A program made the translations under genes and the position numbers. A DNA stretch of 64,000 nt from UBA2040 sp002384725 (GTDB taxonomy: Bacteria; Bacteroidota; Bacteroidia; Flavobacteriales_D; Crocinitomicaceae): contig CAWUXE010000023.1 of NCBI GenBank assembly GCA_963926475.1, positions 42,339 to 106,338 on the forward strand, in the 5' to 3' direction. Under the pieces are notes generated by a model. It did not search any database. It saw only the letters and a list, made by a program, of their open reading frames with translations, and was not told where the DNA came from. Shown here in pieces: positions 43,664 through 51,709 of this stretch. The number at the start of each line of letters is the position of its first letter. Position 1 is the stretch's first letter.

Positions 43664-44218
43664 TTATCCCCACTTAATACTGCACCCGATGCTCGGCTTC
43701 TGATTTTCCAAAGGAGAAGTTCCCGCCAATAAATTATCCAACGATTTCCGCATATCTTCTCCAGATACAGGAATCTCATTTCCTGGACGTGAAGGATCTA
43801 ATTGTCCATGATAGACAGATTTTAATTCAGCATTGAAAATATAAAAATCAGGCGTGCAGGCTGCGTCGTAAGCTACGGCAATTTCTTGTGTTTCATCGTA
43901 CAAATAAGGAAACGGATAGCCCATTTTTTTAGCATGTTCCGTCATGAACTCAGGACCATCTTGCGGATGTGTTTTAACGGAATTACTACTGATGGCGACA
44001 AAACCAACCCCTTTGTTCGAGTAATCATTTGCCAATCGAACCAATTCTTCATTCACATGAATCACAAACGGACAATGGTTGCAAATAAACATAATCACCG
44101 TTCCCTTTTCTCCTTTTATCGACGTAAGTGATAAATTCTTCCCAGAAACGGTGTCCAACAGATTAAAATCGGGTGCAAGTGTTCCAGTGGGAAAAGGATT
44201 CGATTCGATGAGTGCCAT
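43664..44218 (-). CDS. Thioredoxin-fold redoxin/peroxiredoxin-like protein
   Basis: A 184-residue redoxin. LAPDFNLLDTVSGKNLSLTS opens the AhpC/TSA-type fold, MFICNHCPFVIHVNEELVRLA near residue 50 holds the CxxC (CNHC), and VGFVAISSNSVKTHPQDGPEFM plus FPYLYDETQEIAVAYDAACTPDFYIF are typical of the cytoplasmic thioredoxin-like family that lacks a signal peptide. It probably acts in peroxide or thiol redox balance. It is convergent with the S41 peptidase gene, only three bases apart. Confidence 0.9.
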   Translation of the reverse strand: MALIESNPFPTGTLAPDFNLLDTVSGKNLSLTSIKGEKGTVIMFICNHCPFVIHVNEELVRLANDYSNKGVGFVAISSNSVKTHPQDGPEFMTEHAKKMGYPFPYLYDETQEIAVAYDAACTPDFYIFNAELKSVYHGQLDPSRPGNEIPVSGEDMRKSLDNLLAGTSPLENQKPSIGCSIKWG

Positions 44219-44460
44219 AATTTGTTTCTGTCAAAGATAACAGGAAGAATTCATTCAAAAAAACACATTATATTTTCTTCCGAATGGTGATTTTTTTTGG
44301 GATCCAATCCTTTTTTAAATGAAGATGTAAAATTAGAAAATGGAGTGTCTATTTTTTTTGGCTCTCTGTATCTGTTTATTTTACAAGGTTTTAAGCGTAT
44401 TTTGTAACTTTTTCAATATTCTATAGTCTTACATTCGAAACAATTTTAAAATCAAATATT
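44219..44460. other. Intergenic region without visible genes
   Basis: AT-rich sequence upstream of the redoxin gene. I see no gene or strong hairpin. It merges into a decayed coding region starting near 44461. Confidence 0.35.
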
Positions 44461-44788
44461 ATGAGAGCAAGATCAATTTTTTAACGGTATGTTTAGTGTT
44501 AATAGGAGGTGTATCTTTTGCAGGAAATGCCTAACGCGCTTTCAGTAAAAAGATGAATAAATTCATCCATTATCCATTCAATATTTCGAAAAAAGTGGAT
44601 GCAACTGTCTACGTCGAATTCACGGTTCAAGAGAACATAGAAATTCGTATCGATTCTATTCTTTTTGACAATGAGGGAATCAGTTCAGATATTATCAAAC
44701 AATTGAAAAAATGATAATTGACATCGACAAAGCAGACGTTATCAATAAAACCTTTTATTACAAGTTTACTTTGGAAGTGGAGAAGTAA
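44461..44788 (+). pseudogene. Remnant of a small secreted TonB-C-like protein gene
   Basis: Pieces of one protein appear in shifting frames. The beginning, one base out of phase with the ATG at 44461, reads INFLTVCLVLIGGVSFAGNA, a signal peptide. Then come AFSKKMNKFIHYPFNISKK and ATVYVEFTVQENIEIRIDSI, then, after a further shift, IIDIDKADVINKTFYYKFTL ending in a TAA at 44786. The pattern (YP.N..K, VYVEFTVQENxEI, YKFTL) matches short Bacteroidota proteins related to the TonB C-terminal fold. At least three lesions destroy the gene. Confidence 0.6.
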
Positions 44789-45058
44789 AACCGTACCTAA
44801 AAAAGATCGTTTCATTTATTTGATTCGACCTTATTTATTAGGTCTTAAGTAACAATGAATCTGTCGATTTTACTTATATAAAACTTCAATTCCTATAATT
44901 TATTATTACCTCCTACTTCAGTCCTCCTCTTTATCACTCCGCCCTTTGGTCTTTCTAACTTCAGTTCTTCGTCCTGCCTCAACGCCATTCGAAGGCTCTC
45001 TTAAAATCACAATCTTAATTAAACTCAATCTAAACTTTCTCAATCCCACTTTGTTCTA
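44789..45058. other. Intergenic region upstream of the paa promoter
   Basis: No gene is supported. The stretch 44908-45000 is notably rich in CT (CTCCTACTTCAGTCCTCCTC and similar), unlike its surroundings, but shows no clear hairpin. Confidence 0.35.
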
Positions 45059-45089
45059 TTGCCAAAGCCCAAGATTTACCTTAAATTTG
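45059..45089 (+). promoter_or_regulatory. Bacteroidota-type promoter of the paa operon
   Basis: TTG at 45059-45061, a 20-base gap, then TAAATTTG at 45082-45089 give an exact TTG-N20-TAnnTTTG arrangement. The paaA start follows 21 bases later. Confidence 0.7.
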
Positions 45090-45110
45090 TAACAAGAATA
45101 CATTTCAACT

Positions 45111-46061
45111 ATGGAGCAAAAATTCACGCAAGAGGAATTAGAAGAAAGATTCCAAGATAAAATTGATAAAGATATCCGCATCGAACCAAATGACTGGATG
45201 CCAGATGCCTATCGCAAAACTTTGGTACGCCAAATTTCCCAACATGCACATTCTGAAATAGTCGGAATGTTGCCGGAAGGAAACTGGATAACACGTGCAC
45301 CCAATTTACGTCGTAAGGCGGTATTGCTAGCAAAAGTACAAGATGAAGCCGGTCATGGTTTGTATTTGTACTCAGCTGTTGAAACATTGGGTGCTGATCG
45401 TGAAGAAACAATTGACGATTTACACACGGGAAAAGCAAAATATTCTTCCATTTTTAATTATCCAACTGTTTCTTGGGCCGATATGGGCGCAATTGGTTGG
45501 CTGGTCGATGGAGCGGCAATAATGAATCAGGTGCCTTTGTGTAGATGTTCGTATGGACCATACGCAAGAGCGATGGTGCGGGTTTGTAAAGAAGAATCTT
45601 TTCACCAACGTCAAGGTTTTGAAATTATGGCGACTCTAGCCAATGGCACACCCGAACAAAAAGAAATGGCGCAAGATGCTTTGAATCGTTTTTGGTGGCC
45701 ATCACTTATGATGTTTGGACCAAATGACGATGAATCGCCAAATTCTGCGCAATCCATGAAATGGAAAATCAAACGTTTTTCGAACGATGAATTACGTCAA
45801 ATGTTTGTGGATGCAACAGTTCCACAAGCCGAATTAATTGGTTTGACCGTGCCAGATAAAGACATCAAATTCAATAAAGAAACAGGCCATTACGATTTCG
45901 GTGAAATCAACTGGGATGAGTTTTGGGATGTCGTTAAAGGAAACGGACCCTGCAATGAAGATCGTGTGAATACGAGACGTGCAGCCAAAGAAAATGGCGA
46001 ATGGGTGAGAGAGGCAGCGACCGCTTACGCCGAAAAAAAGAGATTGAAAGTAGCAGGTTAA
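45111..46061 (+). CDS. paaA: Phenylacetyl-CoA epoxidase subunit PaaA
   Basis: Catalytic di-iron subunit of the ring 1,2-phenylacetyl-CoA epoxidase, 316 residues. Family features include WMPDAYRKTLVRQISQHAHSEIVGMLPEGNWITRAP, VQDEAGHGLYLYSAVETLG (Glu/His ligands near residue 80), and CKEESFHQRQGFEIMATLANG (second Glu/His set near residue 165). The C-terminal KRFSNDELRQMFVDATVPQAE is typical. First of four closely packed genes in the order paaABCD. The complex adds oxygen to the aromatic ring in aerobic phenylacetate degradation. Confidence 0.97.
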   Translation: MEQKFTQEELEERFQDKIDKDIRIEPNDWMPDAYRKTLVRQISQHAHSEIVGMLPEGNWITRAPNLRRKAVLLAKVQDEAGHGLYLYSAVETLGADREETIDDLHTGKAKYSSIFNYPTVSWADMGAIGWLVDGAAIMNQVPLCRCSYGPYARAMVRVCKEESFHQRQGFEIMATLANGTPEQKEMAQDALNRFWWPSLMMFGPNDDESPNSAQSMKWKIKRFSNDELRQMFVDATVPQAELIGLTVPDKDIKFNKETGHYDFGEINWDEFWDVVKGNGPCNEDRVNTRRAAKENGEWVREAATAYAEKKRLKVAG

Positions 46062-46081
46062 TTCGTGCATAAAAAAAGACA

Positions 46082-46369
46082 ATGAAAAATTCAGATTGGC
46101 CTCTTTGGGAGGTTTTCATTCGAAGCAAACAAGGATTAAATCACAAACACGCAGGTAGTTTGCGTGCCGCAGATGCCGAAATGGCGATTGAAAATGCGCG
46201 TGATGTTTACACACGTCGTTCGGAAGGAATAAGTATTTGGGTGGTGGAATCCAATCAAGTGCATGCTTCTGACCCTTCGGATATGGACTCTTTATTCGAA
46301 CCGTCGAACACAAAAGTTTATCGTCACCCTACATTTTATGATGTGCCAGACGGAATCACGCACATGTAA
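46082..46369 (+). CDS. paaB: Phenylacetyl-CoA epoxidase subunit PaaB
   Basis: Small structural subunit of 95 residues that bridges the epoxidase complex. WPLWEVFIRSKQGLNHKHAGSLRAADAEMAIENARDVYTRR and EGISIWVVESNQVHASDP are diagnostic, and the end HPTFYDVPDGITHM matches known PaaB. Located 20 bases after paaA. Confidence 0.97.
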   Translation: MKNSDWPLWEVFIRSKQGLNHKHAGSLRAADAEMAIENARDVYTRRSEGISIWVVESNQVHASDPSDMDSLFEPSNTKVYRHPTFYDVPDGITHM

Positions 46370-46378
46370 TCAGAGAAA

Positions 46379-47131
46379 ATGAAAGAACATTTATTTGAAT
46401 ATTTACTGCGTCTCGGTGATGATAGTTTGATTCTTGGACATCGTTTGTCTGAATGGTGCGGACATGGACCCATCTTGGAAGAAGATATCGCCATGACGAA
46501 CATTTCTTTGGACTTAATCGGTCAAGCAACTTCATTGTTAAAATATGCTGGAGAAGTAGAAGGAAAAGGTCGCGATGAAGACAAATTAGCTTTTCTTCGG
46601 ATTGAAAAAGAATATAGAAATAACCTTTTAGTCGAACAACCGAACGGAGATTTTGGAGTGACGATGATGCGACAGTTTTTATTTGATGCATATCGATTTC
46701 CACTTTTTGAAGCTTTACAGCATTCGAAGGATGAGCAGCTTGCAGGAATTGCGGAAAAGTCTTTAAAAGAAACGAAATATCATTACCGACATTCAGCTGA
46801 ATGGATTATCCGTTTAGGTGATGGAACCGACGAATCACACCAGCGAGTGCAAACTGCTATGAATTCTATTTATCGTTTTGCAGCTGATATTTTCATGGCG
46901 GATGAGGTAGAAAAAGCTTTAGAAGTGGCTGGAGTTCTTCCAAATATGTCTAAAGTCAAAGAAGAATGGATGAAAAATGTCAAATCCGTTTTGTCGGAAG
47001 CGACTATTCAATTTCCAGACAACGATTGGGAACAACGCGGTGGAAGACTAGGAAATCATTCTGAACATTTAGGATTTTTGCTCGCAGAAATGCAATACAT
47101 GCAGCGCACCTATCCAAACATGGAATGGTAA
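46379..47131 (+). CDS. paaC: Phenylacetyl-CoA epoxidase subunit PaaC
   Basis: Structural, non-catalytic ferritin-like partner of PaaA, 250 residues. Typical segments are LLRLGDDSLILGHRLSEWCGHGPILEEDIAMTNISLDLIGQA, EQPNGDFGVTMMRQFLFDAYRFPLFEAL, and HYRHSAEWIIRLGDGTDESHQR, with the C-terminal GGRLGNHSEHLGFLLAEMQYMQRTYPNMEW. It starts 9 bases after paaB and overlaps paaD by 7 bases. Confidence 0.97.
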   Translation: MKEHLFEYLLRLGDDSLILGHRLSEWCGHGPILEEDIAMTNISLDLIGQATSLLKYAGEVEGKGRDEDKLAFLRIEKEYRNNLLVEQPNGDFGVTMMRQFLFDAYRFPLFEALQHSKDEQLAGIAEKSLKETKYHYRHSAEWIIRLGDGTDESHQRVQTAMNSIYRFAADIFMADEVEKALEVAGVLPNMSKVKEEWMKNVKSVLSEATIQFPDNDWEQRGGRLGNHSEHLGFLLAEMQYMQRTYPNMEW

Positions 47132-47610
47132 GTGAACAACAAATTTGGGAATGGTTAGAGGATGTTTTTGATCCTGAAGTTCCTGTACTTACGGTTGTCG
47201 ATTTAGGAGTGGTACGAGATGTAAACATTGCTGAAAATGAAATCAAAATAACCATCACACCAACTTATAGCGGATGCCCTGCCATGGGTGTTATTGAAGA
47301 AGATATACGCCGAAAACTATTGAGTGAAGGACTTACCAATTTAAAAATTGAAACGAAGCTAAGTCCGGCCTGGACGACAGATTGGTTATCAAAAAATGGT
47401 CGTCAGAAATTAAAGGAATACGGCATCGCACCACCAGAAGATGAGGTAGACAAAAGCGTCTTGTTTTCCGCTCCGTTGGTAGTTCCTTGTCCCAATTGCA
47501 ATTCGAGAGAAACTAAAATGATATCTGAGTTTGGTTCCACTTCCTGCAAAGCACATTATAATTGCTTAAGTTGCAAAGAGCCGTTCGATTATTTTAAGTG
47601 TTTGAGGTAA
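47125..47610 (+). CDS. paaD: PaaD, Fe-S maturation protein of phenylacetyl-CoA epoxidase
   Basis: A 161-residue MIP18/DUF59-type protein needed for maturation of the epoxidase. WEWLEDVFDPEVPVLTVVDLGVVRDV and ITPTYSGCPAMGVIEEDI form the DUF59 part. The C-terminal zinc or Fe-S region has CPNCNSRET, then CKAHYNCLSCKEPFDYFKC, all cysteines present. It is the last gene of this paa group; paaE (the reductase) does not follow. Confidence 0.95.
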   Translation: MVSEQQIWEWLEDVFDPEVPVLTVVDLGVVRDVNIAENEIKITITPTYSGCPAMGVIEEDIRRKLLSEGLTNLKIETKLSPAWTTDWLSKNGRQKLKEYGIAPPEDEVDKSVLFSAPLVVPCPNCNSRETKMISEFGSTSCKAHYNCLSCKEPFDYFKCLR

Positions 47611-47617
47611 TTTTGGA

Positions 47618-47723
47618 CGGTCTTCGACGAGCTAAGACCTCTTTGATTATTTTTGCCCTTTAATTTTTTGTAGAAACCTCCATTCTGAATAATAGCTAAA
47701 CGGTCTGAATCTGTCGAAGACTG
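47618..47723. repeat. Imperfect palindromic repeat of the CTTCGAC family, copy B
   Basis: CGGTCTTCGACGAGCTAAGACC at the left is matched in reverse complement by CAGTCTTCGACAGATTCAGACC at the right (47702-47723). It lies right after the paaD stop codon and shares its arm word with 9961-10027. It could end the paa transcript. Confidence 0.55.
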
Positions 47724-47788
47724 CGACTTTTATTTGAATGGCATTTAATTCGTCGATTAATTCGGCACTCGTTAATTTTTAATATGTT

Positions 47789-47850
47789 GCCAACAGCCAA
47801 CAGCCAACAGCCAACAGCCAACAGCCAACAGCCAACAGCCAACAGCCAAC
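47789..47850. repeat. GCCAACA tandem array, almost nine copies
   Basis: Eight exact copies of the 7-base unit GCCAACA are followed by a partial copy (GCCAAC). There are no spacers, so it is a simple satellite and not a CRISPR array. It lies in the 370-base spacer between paaD and the DUF3467 gene, and its length (a multiple of 7) would vary by slippage. Confidence 0.95.
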
Positions 47851-47955
47851 TTTTTTCAAAGATTTATAACCTCAACTGTAACTTTTCACCCTACTTCTTT
47901 ATTTAACTACTAAGAACAGATTATCCTTTTCTTAAAATAATAAATAGAAAAGCGA

Positions 47956-47963
47956 TACATTTG
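47956..47963 (+). promoter_or_regulatory. Putative -7 box (TACATTTG) of the DUF3467 gene
   Basis: TACATTTG fits TAnnTTTG and lies 20 bases before the chosen start codon. The -33 site is weak. Confidence 0.45.
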
Positions 47964-47983
47964 TGTCCCAACAAAAAAATAAA

Positions 47984-48295
47984 ATGGAAAACAATAACGA
48001 GAATCAAGTAAATATAGAATTGTCTGAAGACGTAGCTTTGGGTGTATACTCGAATTTGGCTATTATCACCCATTCTCCAGCAGAAATCATTAGCGATTTT
48101 GTACAGTTGATGCCGGGAATGCCAAAAGGGAAAGTTCGTTCAAGAGTAATTATGACGCCTCAAAATGCTAAACGATACATGCGTGCGCTTCAAGAGAATA
48201 TTTCGAAATTCGAACAAGCTTTTGGAGCAATTGAGGAGAATGACGGACATAATATGCCGCCAATGAATTTTGGACCTCCAACTACACAAGCATAA
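47984..48295 (+). CDS. DUF3467 protein
   Basis: A 103-residue protein from the ATG at 47984. An earlier in-frame non-consensus start would lie inside the promoter box. The family pattern is NQVNIELSEDVALGVYSNLAIITHSPAEIISDFVQLMPG and KGKVRSRVIMTPQNAKRYMRALQENISKFE, with a proline-rich tail (NMPPMNFGPPT). DUF3467 proteins are small and widely conserved in Bacteroidota and elsewhere, and they are often encoded near RNA polymerase subunits. Function unknown. Confidence 0.9.
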   Translation: MENNNENQVNIELSEDVALGVYSNLAIITHSPAEIISDFVQLMPGMPKGKVRSRVIMTPQNAKRYMRALQENISKFEQAFGAIEENDGHNMPPMNFGPPTTQA

Positions 48296-48323
48296 AAAGT
48301 ATACAGATTAAAAAAAAAAGAAC

Positions 48324-48731
48324 ATGAAAAAATTAGTTTTCTTATTATTCATTTTTGCAGCTTTAGGAGCGTGTAAAAAGAATTCATCAACAAAGAAATT
48401 CGACCGTTTGGTAGTAAATAATAACTGGAAATTGGCCAAATGGATTGATCAAGGAGTAAATAAATCGGAAACTTTCGAAGATTACATCTATGAATTTACC
48501 GATCACAAAGAGTTTATTTCAGTAAATAGTGGAACAAAAAATATCGGTTCTTGGGATACACAAGATGCCAAAAATCCGGCAATCCTAATATTGAATATCG
48601 GAGAAACAACCCCAGAAGCTTCTATTGCCGATGATTGGAAAATCGTTTTCTTATCAAAAGATGAAATGCGACTTGAAAGATTGAACCAGAATTATGAACC
48701 TGGTGACGAATGTATCTTTAAGAAATTGTAA
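48324..48731 (+). CDS. Small lipoprotein of unknown function
   Basis: A 135-residue lipoprotein: KKLVFLLFIFAALGACKKN gives a signal with lipobox LGAC (Cys 17). The mature part is a single beta-rich domain (NNWKLAKWIDQGVN ... KIVFLSKDEMRLERL ... ECIFKKL), resembling lipocalin-like Bacteroidota domains. It follows the DUF3467 gene by 28 bases and ends at an intrinsic terminator. Confidence 0.78.
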   Translation: MKKLVFLLFIFAALGACKKNSSTKKFDRLVVNNNWKLAKWIDQGVNKSETFEDYIYEFTDHKEFISVNSGTKNIGSWDTQDAKNPAILILNIGETTPEASIADDWKIVFLSKDEMRLERLNQNYEPGDECIFKKL

Positions 48732-48752
48732 AAAAAATTACGAATTTTAAGA

Positions 48753-48794
48753 AAGCCTTTCTACCTGATTTATTCTGGAGAAGGGCTTTTTTTT
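48753..48794. terminator. Intrinsic terminator between convergent genes
   Basis: AAGCCTTTCT pairs with AGAAGGGCTT (one T-G) around a 16-base loop, followed by eight T residues. The minus-strand pseudogene stop codon at 48793 abuts it. Confidence 0.85.
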
Positions 48795-49468
48795 ATGGAA
48801 TATAATAGTTGATCAATCTGCTTTCTCTGTTTTTGCATAGCGGAATCTCATTATAATAAAGTGAATTCCATTTTACACTTCCTACATTCAATCCATAGTG
48901 ATTGTGCTGAATGTAACTCCAATTGCCGCACGAATCAATTGGTGTTCCGTCGATATTCGAAAATATATTTTGAAAATCCATCGTTTGGAACGTACCTGCA
49001 GGAACTGTTATTGGTGAGTTTGTTAAGTCAATCAATTGTTTTGTTCTTTGCCATGTCGGAATAAATTGGTCCGGTTGCATTGTGACCGTAAAATCCTGGA
49101 AATTGATGTGAATTAGCCCGTATTGATCAATAATGTAACCTGACGAATCTCTATATAACCATGTGTTCGGCCCTGTGCCTTGATGTTTGACTGTGTATTT
49201 GAAAAATATTTTACCGTTAATAGAAGTGTCGCCGGTTACTTGAATTGTATCAGAAACTCCTGTGTTTGTTTCAATCCGATTCTCGTCAATTTTAAAAACT
49301 TAGTATACCCAAAAAGCACCAACCTTTAATGGAAAAAAAAGCCGTGGTAGTTGGTTCAACCATCGGATTCGGAGGTGTAACACAACCATTGAATGGATCT
49401 ACATTCTTCTTTTTACAAGACAATAGTCCAATAGAAATAAAGAGAAATGTGAAAATAGTGGCTTTCAT
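48793..49468 (-). pseudogene. Frameshifted lipoprotein gene
   Basis: The 5' part starts at 49468 and encodes a lipoprotein signal (KATIFTFLFISIGLLSCKKK) and about 40 more residues before a stop at 49292-49294. The 3' part continues in a different frame from about 49299 down to 48793, reading KIDENRIETNTGVSDTIQVT, through KYTVKHQGTGPNTWLYRDSS to GTPIDSCGNWSYIQHNHYG. Together they would make one protein of about 225 residues. The frames overlap only at a T5/A4 homopolymer near 49295-49302, so a one-base change there explains the break, either natural or a sequencing error. It has no known family. Confidence 0.7.
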
Positions 49469-49580
49469 ATCAGTGGTTTTTGAATTTCCCAAAAAGAACG
49501 TCGAGCCATTTTTAATATTGTAAAACAAATTGATCTTTAACATTTAGCCAACATCAACTTCAATGGTCAATAGTCAACGT

Positions 49581-51293
49581 CTACAAAATAACCACCACAA
49601 AAACTTCCGTCGTCTCATTCCCGCAATAATCCTTCGCTACAATTTTCATTTCATGTCGTCCTGGAGTAGTATCTTTCAATTCAAAAAATGCGTAATCACC
49701 TTTCGATTCGTAATCCAAAACGCGCCATTCTCCGTCTATCCATAAGCCGTAATTCATCAACCCAGAACGATAATCGCCCATTTTCCATACTAATTGAGAT
49801 GACTTTCTCGAATCCACTGTGCCCGAAACATTGACCGATTTAATATACGGTCCAGCATCATCAACCTGAACATTTATTTCTCCAAAATACTTTGATTCAG
49901 CCTCCAGATAGTCGCCAACAACAGATGTTTTTAAAGCCGAATAACCATGACTTCGTTTCACAGCCAAATATTGTTGGTGCTTCGGCACATCACTCAATGC
50001 TTTCATTCGCACAGTAAAAGCAGCTTGAACAGGCAAGGAACTGGCAGATACATAAACTGACGCCCCATTAAAACTAACCTTCTTTGGAAAAGGTTCAAAA
50101 GCACAGTTTTCGGGTAAAATCACAGATGCATTGTCCCAATTTTGTTCCCAACCTTTTTTCGGGTTCACATAATCTGGATTATTGATGACACTTGCGTCTG
50201 AATTCGCTTCTCCTTCATCTACTTTTAGTGTAAACTCAACAACCGATTTATTTCCCTTGAAGTCAAAAGCGACATATTTTACTTCATATGATTTTCCTGG
50301 TTCGATCTTTAAAATCCCCTTGGTTTTGGTCTTATAAACCGTTAAGGGATTCGTTTCAGAATGAAAGGCTTTGTGATATTTTCGTCCTGCATGAAAGGCA
50401 GAATAATCGGTATACGTATTCAAAAAGCGAGTTTGGGAAAACGAAACACGATCTATTTCTTGATGCATGATAGTATCTCCATCAACAATTAATGTGGTTC
50501 CATACAAACCACAATTGTTGCTTGCTGCATCAAATTTATCTACTCCGTTAAGGGCAAATCCAATTCCACCCATAATATCGCCCGTTCGTTTTTTAGCATA
50601 ATTGGCTGGAATTAAAACTGTTCCATTTCCAATCGTATAACCACCGCCTTTGCCTTTCAAACTGTATTCTTTTTCTTTTTTTGGACACAAATAACCATAT
50701 TCATCTAGTCCGTAAATTTTTACATTGTACAAATTGGGCGAACGATTGTCCTCTATCTTAAAACCAAATTTCAAAGGATTGATGGCTTCTTCCGTATATG
50801 TATCGCGCACTTCGAAATGCAAATGTGGACCGCTTGAAGCTCCTGTGTTTCCCGATAAGGCAAAAACTTCACCTCGTTTCATGGGCAATTCATTGGGTTG
50901 GAAATACAAATCTGCTTCCGAACTTTTCGTTCGTATTTGAAATTCTTTTACTTTTTCTTCCAGTTTACCCGTCAATCTTTGACAATGTCCGTAAACACTT
51001 GTTATTCCACCCGGATGATTAATATAAACGACACGACCATAACCATAAGGCGAAACAGTAACGCGTGCGATGTACCCTTCGTCGATGGAGTGAAGTGAAT
51101 ATCCTTCTTTTGCGTTGGTCTTAAAATCCAAACCCATGTGAAAATGATTGGAACGCAATTCACCGAAATTGGCTGCTAAAATCAAAGGTATGTTGAGAGG
51201 TGGGTGATAATCTTGCTTTAGCTTTTGATCTTCAAAAAAGAAAGGTTGCCAGTTTAAAACGAATATAAGTAGTAAGTTAATCATTGTCATCAT
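49581..51293 (-). CDS. M23 family metallopeptidase (LytM domain), secreted
   Basis: A peptidoglycan endopeptidase-like protein of 570 residues with a short signal segment. The LytM domain lies at about residues 38-180: NHFHMGLDFKT (zinc His and Asp), VYINHPGGITSVYGH, FALSGNTGASSGPHLHFEVRDT (HxH zinc and catalytic site). The remaining 380 residues form beta-rich repeats (for example RSHGYSALKTSVVGDYLEAES and GRHEMKIVAKDYCGNE). It should act in the periplasm or at the surface on peptidoglycan cross-links. Its role in division or growth is not determined; the spacer upstream holds the promoter of the division genes. Confidence 0.91.
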   Translation of the reverse strand: MMTMINLLLIFVLNWQPFFFEDQKLKQDYHPPLNIPLILAANFGELRSNHFHMGLDFKTNAKEGYSLHSIDEGYIARVTVSPYGYGRVVYINHPGGITSVYGHCQRLTGKLEEKVKEFQIRTKSSEADLYFQPNELPMKRGEVFALSGNTGASSGPHLHFEVRDTYTEEAINPLKFGFKIEDNRSPNLYNVKIYGLDEYGYLCPKKEKEYSLKGKGGGYTIGNGTVLIPANYAKKRTGDIMGGIGFALNGVDKFDAASNNCGLYGTTLIVDGDTIMHQEIDRVSFSQTRFLNTYTDYSAFHAGRKYHKAFHSETNPLTVYKTKTKGILKIEPGKSYEVKYVAFDFKGNKSVVEFTLKVDEGEANSDASVINNPDYVNPKKGWEQNWDNASVILPENCAFEPFPKKVSFNGASVYVSASSLPVQAAFTVRMKALSDVPKHQQYLAVKRSHGYSALKTSVVGDYLEAESKYFGEINVQVDDAGPYIKSVNVSGTVDSRKSSQLVWKMGDYRSGLMNYGLWIDGEWRVLDYESKGDYAFFELKDTTPGRHEMKIVAKDYCGNETTEVFVVVIL

Positions 51294-51345
51294 TTTTCAA
51301 AAATAGCCTTTTGATAAAAAAGTAATGCAAAATCAGAAATAAATC

Positions 51346-51376
51346 TTGACTTTATTCGTTGACAATGCTAATTTTG
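51346..51376 (+). promoter_or_regulatory. Bacteroidota-type promoter of the coiled-coil/zapA/rny group
   Basis: TTG at 51346-51348, 20 bases, then TAATTTTG at 51369-51376 fit TTG-N20-TAnnTTTG. The start codon of the first gene is 18 bases downstream. Confidence 0.65.
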
Positions 51377-51394
51377 TACAAAGTCTAAAACCAA

Positions 51395-51706
51395 ATGACC
51401 GAAAGTATTCAGAGCATTATTAATCAAATTTCAGAGAAATCTAGAGCCCTGCATGGTCTTTTGGTTGCGGAAAGAGAGAATAATGCAAATCTACTTTCTA
51501 AAAACGAACAACTGCAATCTGATTTGGATGGGAAATTAGCCGAAGTTTCGCGCTTAGAATCCAAATTGAATGCACAAGAAGAGCAAATGGTTGGACTTAC
51601 AGAACAAAGCTCAGTTTCTAACGCAAACCCTTCCAGAGGGAATGTACAAGAAATTGATGAATTGGTGAAAGAAATAGATTACTGCATTAGTCAGTTAAGA
51701 AAATAA
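51395..51706 (+). CDS. Coiled-coil protein, probable ZapA partner
   Basis: A 103-residue, highly polar protein consisting of a long coiled coil (SIINQISEKSRALHGLL, NANLLSKNEQLQSDLDGKLAEVSRLESKL) with a short C-terminal helix (EIDELVKEIDYCISQL). It starts three bases upstream of zapA in one operon. By position and structure it could do the job of ZapB-like division factors, but it has no detectable ZapB sequence similarity by eye. Confidence 0.75.
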   Translation: MTESIQSIINQISEKSRALHGLLVAERENNANLLSKNEQLQSDLDGKLAEVSRLESKLNAQEEQMVGLTEQSSVSNANPSRGNVQEIDELVKEIDYCISQLRK

Positions 51707-51709
51707 AGA

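Noticed and set aside
47789..47850. Possible CRISPR array
   Set aside because: The 7-base units are contiguous with no spacers and there is no cas gene nearby; it is a simple tandem satellite.
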